DNA from: a bacterium
Lineage (GTDB): Bacteria > Bacteroidota > Bacteroidia > Chitinophagales > Saprospiraceae
DNA: 52,210 nt
NCBI GenBank assembly: GCA_024742755.1
Contig: JANSXW010000031.1
Location: 1 to 52,210, forward strand
Direction: 5' to 3'
Shown here: positions 23,309 to 30,786 of the stretch, one piece after another
Layout: every line of letters begins with the position of its first letter
Numbering within the stretch: position 1 is the stretch's first letter
The notes under the pieces: generated by a model
The model's database searches: none
What the model saw: only the letters and a program-made list of their open reading frames with translations
Told to the model about the DNA's origin: nothing
Program-made: the position numbers and the translations under genes

Positions 23309-25276
23309 ATGTCAGATACACCCAACCATAATCAACCCTCTCCTCATACGCCGCTTCTCTTTGAGCGCTTTATGAGCCAACAGATCAGCGGCCTGGCGAC
23401 GGTCCGGCCCGATGGGAGCATCCTGGGCGTGGATGCCTCTGCTGCCCGTATTCTTGGCGTGGATGCCCAGTCTGTGAAGGGTAGAAACATCCGTGATTTC
23501 ATACCTGTGCTGGAGATACCCGAGGTGTTTTCTGTGCAGGAACAGCATGGCCTGACGACCATTAAGCACGAAGAACAGGCCCGTACCATAGCCTATACCC
23601 TCAGGGGAGGATGGGAAAAGGAGCAGGGGCTCTATTTTTTGGTCCTTCACCTACGCGACTCTTTGACCAAAGGACTGGAGCTGTACCGCCATATGTTTGA
23701 GTGGATCCCCACCGGACTGGTGGTCTACCATCTTGACGAACAGCGGCCACTCACCTGTAATCAGCGCCTGCTCGACCTCATACAGGTTGATCAGGAACCG
23801 GAAGCCCTCCGGCCGGACAGCCCTCTCAGCCAAAAGCTCAAAATACGGCTCGCGGGTACCCGCCTGGAGGAGGAACAGTCTTTTCAAGTCCACCTGAAGA
23901 CCCCCGATGGGCACCCGGTCTGCCTGAAAGCCACCACAAGCCTCATCCCGGCATTGGACGAGAGCATCATTTTAGTCCTCTTGCAGGATATCACCCAGCA
24001 AAATGTGAATGCCCGCGCCCTGAAGGAAAGCCGCAACACCCTGGAAGCGATTATTGGCAATGCCGTAGATGGTATCATCATTATTGACCACCGGGGACGC
24101 ATTCAGATGACCAATGAGGCCACAAGCCTGCTTTTTGGATACAGCCCGGAGGAAATGCTGGGCCAAAACATCAACATGCTCATGCCGGAACCGCACCGCA
24201 GCGCCCACGATGGCTACCTGCGCAATTACATGGCTACCGGGGAAGGGCAAATCATTGGCGTGGGCCGGGAAGTACAGGGGCAGCGCAAAAACGGTGAGCT
24301 GTTCCCTTTCCGGCTTGGCGTCAGCCGCATTGAAACGGAGGTGGGGCTCCTGTTTACCGGTGTGATCCACGACCTTACCGAAGAACATAAAGCCAAAGAG
24401 GAAATCATCAGCCTCAACCGGGAGCTGGAGCAAAAAGTAGAGGAGCGTACCGAAAAGCTGACGGAGGTCGTCAATAAACTCCTGCAGTCCAACCTGAAGC
24501 TGGAAGAGCAGATCAAGGAAAGGCGGGCCGCCGAAGAAGCCCTGAAAAAAAATGAGGAGGAATTGCGGCAGGCGCTCGAACGGGAAAAGGAGCTTAGTGA
24601 GCTGAAATCGCGCTTTGTCTCGATGGCTTCCCACGAATTTCGCACCCCGCTGACGACCATTGCCTCCTCCTCCGAACTGATCAAGCTCTACACGGAAGGC
24701 ACCCAACAGCCCAAACGCGAAAAACACCTGCGCCGCATTCAGTCTGCCGTGACCAACCTGACCGGCATCCTGGGAGATTTCCTCTCCCTGAGCAAACTGG
24801 AAGAAGGCAAAATCAGCAACGTGCCTGCACCGGTCAGCCTGCCGGAACTGCTCGAAGAGTCCGTTGATGATGTGCATGTGCTTTTGAAAAAAGAACAAAG
24901 CGTCGTCCGGGACTTTGAGGGCATGGAGCAGGAAGTGATGATCGATAGAAAAATCCTCAAAAACATCATGCTCAACCTGCTGTCGAATGCCATCAAATAC
25001 TCCGATGCCGGCTCAACGGTATGGCTGACAGCCCGCCTTGAACAGGGGACCCTGAAAGTAAAGGTCCGGGACGAGGGCATCGGCATCCCGGAGAGCGACC
25101 AAAAACACCTTTTCAGCCGCTTCTTCCGGGCCGATAATGCCGTGAATATACAGGGCACCGGACTGGGCCTGAATATTGTGCACCGTTACCTGGAGCTGCT
25201 GGGCGGCAGCATCAGCTTTGAAAGCGTCGAGGGCAAAGGCACCACGTTTTTCTTTGAGGTGCCCGTAGGGGGTTAA
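23309..25276 (+). CDS. PAS-PAS-PAS sensor histidine kinase with a FixL-type haem PAS domain
   Basis: 655 residues, no membrane segment, so a cytoplasmic sensor. PAS-like regions lie at about 15-110, 115-235 and 240-360. The third is strikingly FixL-like: GIIIIDHRGRIQMTNEAT, LFGYSPEEMLGQNINMLMPE, HRSAHDGYLRNY, IIGVGREVQGQRKNGELFPF, FTGVIHDLTEEHK. His300 and Arg320 match in context and in 20-residue spacing the proximal haem His200 and distal Arg220 of Bradyrhizobium FixL. A coiled coil (370-430) leads to the HisKA domain with phospho-His442 (SMASHEFRTPLTTIASS) and the ATPase (NLLSNAIKYSD, VRDEGIGIPES, GTGLGLNIVHRYLELLGG). It is divergent from the receiver and thioredoxin-like genes. Oxygen or redox sensing is inferred; some FixL-like PAS domains bind no haem. 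Confidence 0.88.
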   Translation: MSDTPNHNQPSPHTPLLFERFMSQQISGLATVRPDGSILGVDASAARILGVDAQSVKGRNIRDFIPVLEIPEVFSVQEQHGLTTIKHEEQARTIAYTLRGGWEKEQGLYFLVLHLRDSLTKGLELYRHMFEWIPTGLVVYHLDEQRPLTCNQRLLDLIQVDQEPEALRPDSPLSQKLKIRLAGTRLEEEQSFQVHLKTPDGHPVCLKATTSLIPALDESIILVLLQDITQQNVNARALKESRNTLEAIIGNAVDGIIIIDHRGRIQMTNEATSLLFGYSPEEMLGQNINMLMPEPHRSAHDGYLRNYMATGEGQIIGVGREVQGQRKNGELFPFRLGVSRIETEVGLLFTGVIHDLTEEHKAKEEIISLNRELEQKVEERTEKLTEVVNKLLQSNLKLEEQIKERRAAEEALKKNEEELRQALEREKELSELKSRFVSMASHEFRTPLTTIASSSELIKLYTEGTQQPKREKHLRRIQSAVTNLTGILGDFLSLSKLEEGKISNVPAPVSLPELLEESVDDVHVLLKKEQSVVRDFEGMEQEVMIDRKILKNIMLNLLSNAIKYSDAGSTVWLTARLEQGTLKVKVRDEGIGIPESDQKHLFSRFFRADNAVNIQGTGLGLNIVHRYLELLGGSISFESVEGKGTTFFFEVPVGG

Positions 25277-26766
25277 TCGCTGAGTTCATTGGCTTGCTCG
25301 ATGAGTTCCAGCAATTCCTGCCGGTATCCGCCCGGATCGTAGGACATGGCCCCGGAACACCAGTCATAAATCTGCTCATAGCTGGTCTGCCCCTTGTATT
25401 CTGAATCCCGCATCAGCAGCCCGAAACTGGCTACCCCGGCGGCAAAGCGCATATGCTCGGAGGCCTGATCAAAGGACGCATTTTGGTCGGGGATATCAAT
25501 GGTCATCAGCTGGCTGACGTCCGAAGTAGGGTCTTTGTACCGGAATTCAATGGTAAAAGTGGGCACGCCAAAGCTGCTCCCTCCGCCATTGGCGGGCTTG
25601 ATTTCGTAAAGGGCCGTAATGGCTTGCCCGGAGCCAATCTCTCCGCCGTCGGCCTCGTCGTCCTCAAAGTCTTCGTTGTCCAGCAACCGGTTTTCGTACC
25701 CGATCAGACGATAGGCTTCCACCAGATTCGTATTGAAGGTGACCTGCACTTTTACGTCCTTGGCTACGGTGTAGAGCTTGCCGAGTTCTTCCACGAGGAC
25801 CTTCTCCGCCTGCTGCTGATTGTCGATGTACTCGTAGGTGCCATTGCCGTTGTTGGCGATTTGCTCCATCAGCTGATCGTTCAAATTGCCGGTGCCAAAG
25901 CCCAGGACGGTCAGGAAGACGCCTTGCTCGCGCTTCTCTTCAATGAGCTGCACCAATTCATCCGTACTCGATGGCCCGACATTGAAATCGCCATCGGTGG
26001 CCAGGATGACCCGGTTGTTGCCGCCTTCGATGTAGTGCTCCAGGGCAATTTCGTAAGCCGTGTTGATGCCATCGGCGCCTGCGGTGCTGCCACCGGAGGT
26101 CAGCCCTTCAATGGCATTGACAATCGTCTCGGTCTGATCGCCGGGAGTGGAAGGCAAGGCCACGCCCGCCTGCCCGGCGTAGGTGACGATGGCGACCCGG
26201 TCTTCTGCAGTAAGTTCCTGCGCCAGCAGCTTAAAGGCTTCCTGCAAAAGCGGCAGTTTCCTGGCACTGCCCATGGAGCCGGAAACGTCAATCAGAAAAA
26301 CCAGGTTGGAAGGCGGGATATCCTCCTCCTCAATAGTCTGCCCCTTGATGCCAATACGGATCAGTTTGTGGGCTGGTGCCCAGGGGCAACGGCTGACCTC
26401 TCCGTTTAGCCCGATCGGGTCCGGGCCCTCAGGCTGAGGGTAGTTGTAGTCGAAGTAATTGATGAGTTCCTCTGTGCGCAGGGCATCCGGCGGCGGCATT
26501 ATGCCATCGTTCAGAAACCGGCGCGCATTACTGTAGGAAGCGCCGTCTGCATCAATGGAGAAGGTGGAAGTGGGCTCGTCAGCGGTGGCGATGAACGGGT
26601 TTTCGATGATTTCGGCATACTGCTCCCCCGTGACATCGTAGTTGATGTAGGGCCCTCCGTTGGCGTTGTCTAAAGTGTAACCGTCGCTACGCGCAGGCTC
26701 GTCGCTCTCCAGTGAACACCCCCAAAGCAGGGCGGTGGTCAGCAATAATACAAGATACTTATGCAT
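25273..26766 (-). CDS. von Willebrand factor A domain lipoprotein (YfbK family)
   Basis: 497 residues with a lipoprotein signal (TTALLWGCSLES, Cys17). The YfbK-type N-terminal domain spans about 50-140 (NPFIATADEPTSTFSIDADG, YSNARRFLNDG, LRTEELINYFDYNY), the vWA domain about 150-330 with the MIDAS motif FLIDVSGSMG (Asp160) and LATDGDFNVG, and a YfbK-type C-terminal domain to the end (AVASFGLLMRDSEYKG-like stretch). It binds a divalent metal and probably an envelope protein partner; the cellular role of the family is not established. Its stop codon overlaps that of the kinase gene (TTAA at 25273-25276). Confidence 0.92.
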   Translation of the reverse strand: MHKYLVLLLTTALLWGCSLESDEPARSDGYTLDNANGGPYINYDVTGEQYAEIIENPFIATADEPTSTFSIDADGASYSNARRFLNDGIMPPPDALRTEELINYFDYNYPQPEGPDPIGLNGEVSRCPWAPAHKLIRIGIKGQTIEEEDIPPSNLVFLIDVSGSMGSARKLPLLQEAFKLLAQELTAEDRVAIVTYAGQAGVALPSTPGDQTETIVNAIEGLTSGGSTAGADGINTAYEIALEHYIEGGNNRVILATDGDFNVGPSSTDELVQLIEEKREQGVFLTVLGFGTGNLNDQLMEQIANNGNGTYEYIDNQQQAEKVLVEELGKLYTVAKDVKVQVTFNTNLVEAYRLIGYENRLLDNEDFEDDEADGGEIGSGQAITALYEIKPANGGGSSFGVPTFTIEFRYKDPTSDVSQLMTIDIPDQNASFDQASEHMRFAAGVASFGLLMRDSEYKGQTSYEQIYDWCSGAMSYDPGGYRQELLELIEQANELSD

Positions 26767-26824
26767 GATGGTTTCGGTTTAGTTTGCTGTTGATGAATAT
26801 CCTTGAAGGCTTTGGCTTTCAAAT

Positions 26825-26848
26825 GCCCCTCCGCCGCTGCGGGGAGGC
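26825..26848. other. Hairpin in the divergent region before the vWA gene
   Basis: GCCCCTCCGC and GCGGGGAGGC face each other around a 4-base loop (one mismatch, one G-U). No gene ends here, so it is not an ordinary terminator; it lies 59 bp upstream of the vWA start. Confidence 0.4.
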
Positions 26849-26992
26849 GATCAATCGCTTGTATATGGAATTAAGTCGCGTGCACGGCCACAAAGGGTTG
26901 GGTTGTTGGTCCAAAAGCGGGCGGTTTTCAGCGAAAACTTTTTTCTGTTGACCGATTGTTCTGTACTTTAGACCACTTTCAAACCCGACACC

Positions 26993-27808
26993 ATGAAGTG
27001 GAAAGACATCGACTTTAAAGAGGAGGCAGAACAATTCCGGTACACGGTAGTGAGTTTTCCCGCCGCTGTGCGGTTTATTCTCAGAGAGCGCGTTTGGGAA
27101 GGGTTCTGGACTTATGGTTGGTTTTCCCGCATCCTTACTTTTTTGGCTATTCTGGTGGGGCTCAATATGATTGGCGATGCCCTCGATTTCTTTGAAGGCT
27201 TCAAAGATAACGCCATAGCCATGTCTTTTTCCGGGGTGACCTCCTTTGCCCAAAACCTCTATGACAACAGCATTGGCTTTTTGACAGACAGTGGCAGCCG
27301 CTTTTTGATGCTGGTCCTGCTGGAAGTCATCATTTTCCATGCTTCCCGTCAGACCCTGCGGATTATTGCCGGGAAAGACAGCAAAGCAGGGTTCGGGGAT
27401 TTCCTGAATGCTCAAATCCGGATGCTGATCGTCAGTGGTTTTGCCTGGCTGATGACGCTGCTCGTGGCGCTGCCCGTGAAGATCTTCTTTGGCATCTTTG
27501 AATTCCTGGACTTTCTGAAACCGGCATTTCTTTTTCTGATCGAAGCGTTCTTTCTGGGCTTTTCGGTGGTAGACAATTATCAGGAGCAGTACGGCATGAG
27601 CATTAGCGAAAGCTTTAACAATGCCAAAGAACACCTGGGCATCAATCTCGCAATTGGCATCGTGGTCCGGTTGCTTTTCTGGGTGCCGGTGCTCGGCCCG
27701 ATTTTGGCGCCCCTTATTGCAGCGGTGGCTGCCACTATTGTCATGCACGAAGAATGTGCCCCTGATGCTACCGTGGCTCCGCCGGAAAACGTGGAAGCGG
27801 CCGTGTAG
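26993..27808 (+). CDS. EI24/CysZ-like multi-spanning membrane protein
   Basis: 271 residues with four to five membrane segments (ILTFLAILVGLNMIG, FLMLVLLEVIIFHA, MLIVSGFAWLMTLLVALPV, FLKPAFLFLIEAFFLGFSVV, LAIGIVVRLLFWVPVLGPIL). The C-terminal half, VVDNYQEQYGMSISESFNNA followed by a long helix and a VPVLGPILAPLIAAVAATIV hairpin, follows the EI24/CysZ pattern, where such proteins include a sulfate channel. The match is by pattern only. The N terminus has a charged amphipathic stretch. It is a single gene, divergent from the vWA lipoprotein and followed by a small hairpin. Confidence 0.6.
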   Translation: MKWKDIDFKEEAEQFRYTVVSFPAAVRFILRERVWEGFWTYGWFSRILTFLAILVGLNMIGDALDFFEGFKDNAIAMSFSGVTSFAQNLYDNSIGFLTDSGSRFLMLVLLEVIIFHASRQTLRIIAGKDSKAGFGDFLNAQIRMLIVSGFAWLMTLLVALPVKIFFGIFEFLDFLKPAFLFLIEAFFLGFSVVDNYQEQYGMSISESFNNAKEHLGINLAIGIVVRLLFWVPVLGPILAPLIAAVAATIVMHEECAPDATVAPPENVEAAV

Positions 27809-27843
27809 TGGAGGATCTGATGCTTTAGCCAACTAAGCAGGCC

Positions 27844-27860
27844 TTTCCGGCAGGCGGAAA
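27844..27860 (+). terminator. Small hairpin after the EI24-like gene
   Basis: TTTCCG-GCAGG-CGGAAA, 36 bp after the stop, followed by ATCATAGGTCTTTTC. It is short and the U-run is poor. Confidence 0.4.
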
Positions 27861-27918
27861 ATCATAGGTCTTTTCAGCAGATTTGTGTATTTTCCGCCGA
27901 AACATCAAAAGAAAAAAC

Positions 27919-29106
27919 ATGAAGTTCAATCCAATCCTGACTACGCTGCTTGCGCTGTTAATGGTATGGCCCATAAGCGCTCAGGTAGACCTGATCAACA
28001 AGGTAAAAGACAATCAGAGTGAAAATGCCAAAGCGGGCTTCCAATGGACACCGGTAATCGACCTGGAGCGCACATCGGTGAAAAACCAGGGCGCTTCCGG
28101 TACGTGCTGGAGCTACAGCTCTAATTCCTTCCTGGAGTCTGAGATGATCCGCATGGGCAAAGAGCCGGTAGACCTGGCGGAGATGTTTACGGTGCGCAAT
28201 ACTTACGAAGAAAAAGCCGACCGTTACGTGCGCCTGCACGGCAATCTGAACTTCGGGCAGGGCGGCGCACTGCCTGATGTAATCGATATGTATGGCAAAT
28301 ACGGAGCCGTTCCTCAGTCTGCCTACGCCGGGCTGAACTATGGCTACGATTACAACCGCCACGGCGAGATGGAAGCCATCCTGAAAGGCATGCTTGATGC
28401 CGTCATCGCCAATAAAAACAAACGCCTCTCCCCCGTCTGGAAAGAAGCCTACAACAAAGTGCTTGATGTTTATCTGGGAGAACACCCGGAGTCGTTTGAG
28501 TATATGGGCAAGACCTATACCCCAAAATCTTTTGCTGAAGAGGTCGTGGGCGTGGAAGCCAATGACTATGTGCAGGTCACAAGCTGGACCCACCACCCGC
28601 TTTACGAACGGTGTGTCATCCTGGTGCCGGACAACTGGACGTACGGGGAGTCGTACAACGTGGCCATGGAAGACATGATCACCATCATTGACCATGCCCT
28701 GGAGAAGGGCTACTCCATTTCCTGGGCGGCAGATGTGAGCGAGAAGTACTTCTCCTGGAAGAACGGTATTGCATTCGTACCGGAGCAGGACTACGCCGAT
28801 ATGTCTGCCGAAGAGCGGGAGCAACTCTTCAATGGCCCTAAGCCGGAAGCCGAAATCACGGCGGAAATGCGTCAGGAGGCCTACGATAACTATACCACCA
28901 CGGATGACCACGGCATGCAGATTGTGGGCATCTCCAAAGATCAAAACGGCAAGGAATGGTACCTGGTGAAGAACTCCTGGGGCACAGGCAACGACTACGA
29001 AGGCTATCTGTACGTCAGCAAAAACTACGTGCGTTACAAGACCCTGTCTTTCCTGCTCCACAAGGAAGCTATACCGGCAAACCTGCGCAGGAAGCTTAGC
29101 TTGTAG
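27919..29106 (+). CDS. Secreted C1B papain-like peptidase (bleomycin-hydrolase type)
   Basis: 395 residues from the ATG at 27919, with signal peptide MKFNPILTTLLALLMVWPIS and cleavage after SAQ. The catalytic set of the bleomycin hydrolase/aminopeptidase C branch is intact: Gln57 and Cys63 in VKNQGASGTCWSYSS, His in DDHGMQIVGI and Asn in LVKNSWGTGNDYEGY. Insertions between the two halves (WKEAYNKVLDVYLGE, ADVSEKYFSWKNGIAF) are typical of C1B. E. coli-type relatives are cytoplasmic; this one is exported, as in several Bacteroidota, and probably trims peptides in the periplasm. It is monocistronic and followed by a strong hairpin. Confidence 0.92.
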   Translation: MKFNPILTTLLALLMVWPISAQVDLINKVKDNQSENAKAGFQWTPVIDLERTSVKNQGASGTCWSYSSNSFLESEMIRMGKEPVDLAEMFTVRNTYEEKADRYVRLHGNLNFGQGGALPDVIDMYGKYGAVPQSAYAGLNYGYDYNRHGEMEAILKGMLDAVIANKNKRLSPVWKEAYNKVLDVYLGEHPESFEYMGKTYTPKSFAEEVVGVEANDYVQVTSWTHHPLYERCVILVPDNWTYGESYNVAMEDMITIIDHALEKGYSISWAADVSEKYFSWKNGIAFVPEQDYADMSAEEREQLFNGPKPEAEITAEMRQEAYDNYTTTDDHGMQIVGISKDQNGKEWYLVKNSWGTGNDYEGYLYVSKNYVRYKTLSFLLHKEAIPANLRRKLSL

Positions 29107-29134
29107 GCCCCGTGTGGGCAGTATGCAAGAGCTA

Positions 29135-29173
29135 ATGCCCCTGCACCCTGCTTCAAGGCGGGTGTGGGGGCAT
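29135..29173 (+). terminator. Strong hairpin after the C1B peptidase gene
   Basis: ATGCCCC and GGGGCAT form the outer arms, CACCC and GGGTG the inner arms, and TTCAA lies at the tip; the hairpin starts 28 bp after the stop. Confidence 0.7.
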
Positions 29174-29915
29174 TGACTTTTACGGTTATGTTTTGGAAGA
29201 AAAAACGGATGCACTGCGCAAGGCAGGCATCCGTAAAGTAGCGGCTAAAATTATTTCATAGTGTCTGCTGGAGTTCTTAAGGTTTAAGTAGTATTGTTCA
29301 GCTCCAGATCGTTTGGCCTCGCCGCTTAGCAGGCAGAATAATTCCTGATGATCAGGTCTTCCCCGTGATGGGCAATGACCAGCGTTCACCGGGCATTATG
29401 TACGCACAAAAGGCGCACAGCTCCGGTGGTGCAACTTCAGCATTAGCTTGTAGGTGGATTATAATTTGCGTAAACAGCAAAGTCCAATTGGCATAGGGGA
29501 AGTACAAAATAAGCTGTTAGCGCTTTAATTTAGGGTTTTAGGCGCTTTTTCCGCAAAACCAAGGGTGTATCTTAGTTACAGGAGGCTAAATGAATAGCCT
29601 TAATTTATTGCAGGTAAAGGGGTGGCTTGGAAGCCGGTGAGTTTTTGTGTGTGCTTTGATTGGGTCTGAAAGACAAGTGTAAAGTTAAATAAAAAAAATC
29701 TAAATAAGAAAATAATTTTTAACTGAAATGCCCCGTCAAATTCACTTTTTTTAAACCGTACTAAATTCGGGAAGGACCGGTTACCTAAAAAAAGAAAACG
29801 GGCGAAGTGGCGAATCTGCACTTTTTGTTCCGAGCCTGCCTAAACTAACCATGCCTTTGTTGTCCATCCCTTATACCCGGCTATTGATAATCAGGCAATT
29901 ATCTTTGTACAAGCA

Positions 29916-29946
29916 TTGAATTAAATCTATTTTTGTAATAGATTTG
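29916..29946 (+). promoter_or_regulatory. Promoter of the CBM48-HhH gene
   Basis: TTG at 29916-29918, a 20-bp spacer and TAGATTTG at 29939-29946, an exact TAnnTTTG match, 41 bp before the ATG. A second exact box, TATCTTTG, is at 29900-29907. Confidence 0.65.
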
Positions 29947-29987
29947 CACCTTAGTGTAAATCAAACACTATCAAAAAACTTATAACC

Positions 29988-30689
29988 ATGCTTAAGAAAC
30001 AGTATCTGAAAACCAAGCCAGTCTGCAAAGTAACCTTCAGCCTGCCTGCCCACGCCGTAAATGGCGCTAAGGAAGTAAAACTCCTCGGTGACTTCAACAA
30101 CTGGAGCCCGGAGTCTGCTCCAAAAATGAAAGCCGCAAAGGACGAGTACCAAGCTGTGCTCGAACTGGAAACCGGCCGTCAGTACCAGTTCCGCTACCTC
30201 ATCGATGAGGCATACTGGGAAAATGACCATCAGGCTGATGGCTACATCCCTTCTCCTTACTTTGGCATCGAAAACTCTGTAGTGGTGCTGGAAGATCAGC
30301 CTAAGACCGCTCCTGCCAAAGCGGAAAAGGCGGCTCCTGCCAAGAAAGCCGCGCCGGCAAAAGCAGCCACAAAGAAGGCAGCGCCTGCTAAAAAAGCAGC
30401 GCCTAAGAAAACTGCAGCTAAGAAAGCCGCAACTGATGACCTCCGGAAAATTGAAGGCATCGGCCCGAAGATCGCCACCCTCCTGGCCGAAGCAGGCATC
30501 AAGACATTCAAAGACCTCGCTACCGCTAAGAAAGCGAAAGTCCAGGAAGTACTGACGACCGCTGGCCCTCGCTACAAAATGCACGATCCGGCTACCTGGA
30601 TGGAGCAGGCCAAACTGGCCAACGCTGGCGAATGGGAGAAACTGGAGCAGCTTCAAAAGGAGCTCAAAGGCGGAAAGCGCACCAAATAG
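29988..30689 (+). CDS. CBM48 (glycogen-binding-like) domain, Lys/Ala histone-like linker and helix-hairpin-helix domain
   Basis: 233 residues, no signal peptide. Residues about 10-100 are a CBM48/AMPK-beta-type early-set domain (CKVTFSLPAHAVNGAKEVKL, LGDFNNWSPESAPKMK, QYQFRYLIDEAYWENDHQAD) with the usual carbohydrate-contacting Trp residues. Residues about 105-150 are a Lys/Ala/Pro repeat tail of histone H1 type (PAKKAAPAKA, KKTAAKKAA). Residues about 150-200 hold a helix-hairpin-helix module (LRKIEGIGPKIATLLAEAGI, KTFKDLA), as in DNA-binding proteins. Together this suggests a cytoplasmic protein that could link glycogen or another alpha-glucan to nucleic acid or the nucleoid. The gene has its own good promoter and a bidirectional terminator. 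The function is unknown. Confidence 0.85.
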   Translation: MLKKQYLKTKPVCKVTFSLPAHAVNGAKEVKLLGDFNNWSPESAPKMKAAKDEYQAVLELETGRQYQFRYLIDEAYWENDHQADGYIPSPYFGIENSVVVLEDQPKTAPAKAEKAAPAKKAAPAKAATKKAAPAKKAAPKKTAAKKAATDDLRKIEGIGPKIATLLAEAGIKTFKDLATAKKAKVQEVLTTAGPRYKMHDPATWMEQAKLANAGEWEKLEQLQKELKGGKRTK

Positions 30690-30719
30690 TAACTTCCCTC
30701 GCAATATTCCTAAACGAAA

Positions 30720-30756
30720 AGAAGCCCCGCCGGTCTGATACACCAACGGGGCTTCT
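30720..30756. terminator. Bidirectional terminator
   Basis: AGAAGCCCCG (30720-30729) and CGGGGCTTCT (30747-30756) are a perfect 10-bp stem, with an inner GGT/ACC pairing. A-rich DNA on the left and T-rich DNA on the right make it work for both convergent genes. Confidence 0.88.
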
Positions 30757-30786
30757 CCTTATTTAGTACAACGTGCTCCTGCTGCC

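Larger units (their letters stand above)
29107..29987. other. Non-coding stretch of 881 bp
   Basis: No believable gene was found; a 67-codon and a 73-codon minus-strand frame lack family features. Contents: the terminator at 29135-29173, an 8-bp perfect inverted repeat ACGGATGC/GCATCCGT (29205-29212, 29227-29234), a possibly structured part at 29261-29420 with CTGGAG/CTCCAG arms (29268-29273, 29302-29307) enclosed by CTGCT/AGCAG, the 13-bp palindrome CCTGATGATCAGG (29344-29356), then AT-rich DNA from about 29440 and promoter boxes near 29900-29946. Confidence 0.6.

Noticed and set aside
27958..29214. 418-codon minus-strand open frame
   Set aside because: Opposite the C1B peptidase, whose catalytic residues are intact; the shadow has no signal peptide or motif.
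29186..29389. Possible 67-residue minus-strand protein in the non-coding stretch
   Set aside because: No motif, no promoter or ribosome binding site, and it overlaps inverted repeats.
29600..29821. Possible 73-residue Phe-rich minus-strand protein
   Set aside because: AT-rich DNA gives the Phe/Lys/Leu bias by chance; no start signal seen.
30300..30440. Short repeats of GCTCCTGCCAAGAAAGCC type as a CRISPR or satellite
   Set aside because: They are codons of the Lys/Ala/Pro tail of the CBM48-HhH protein, in frame and variable.
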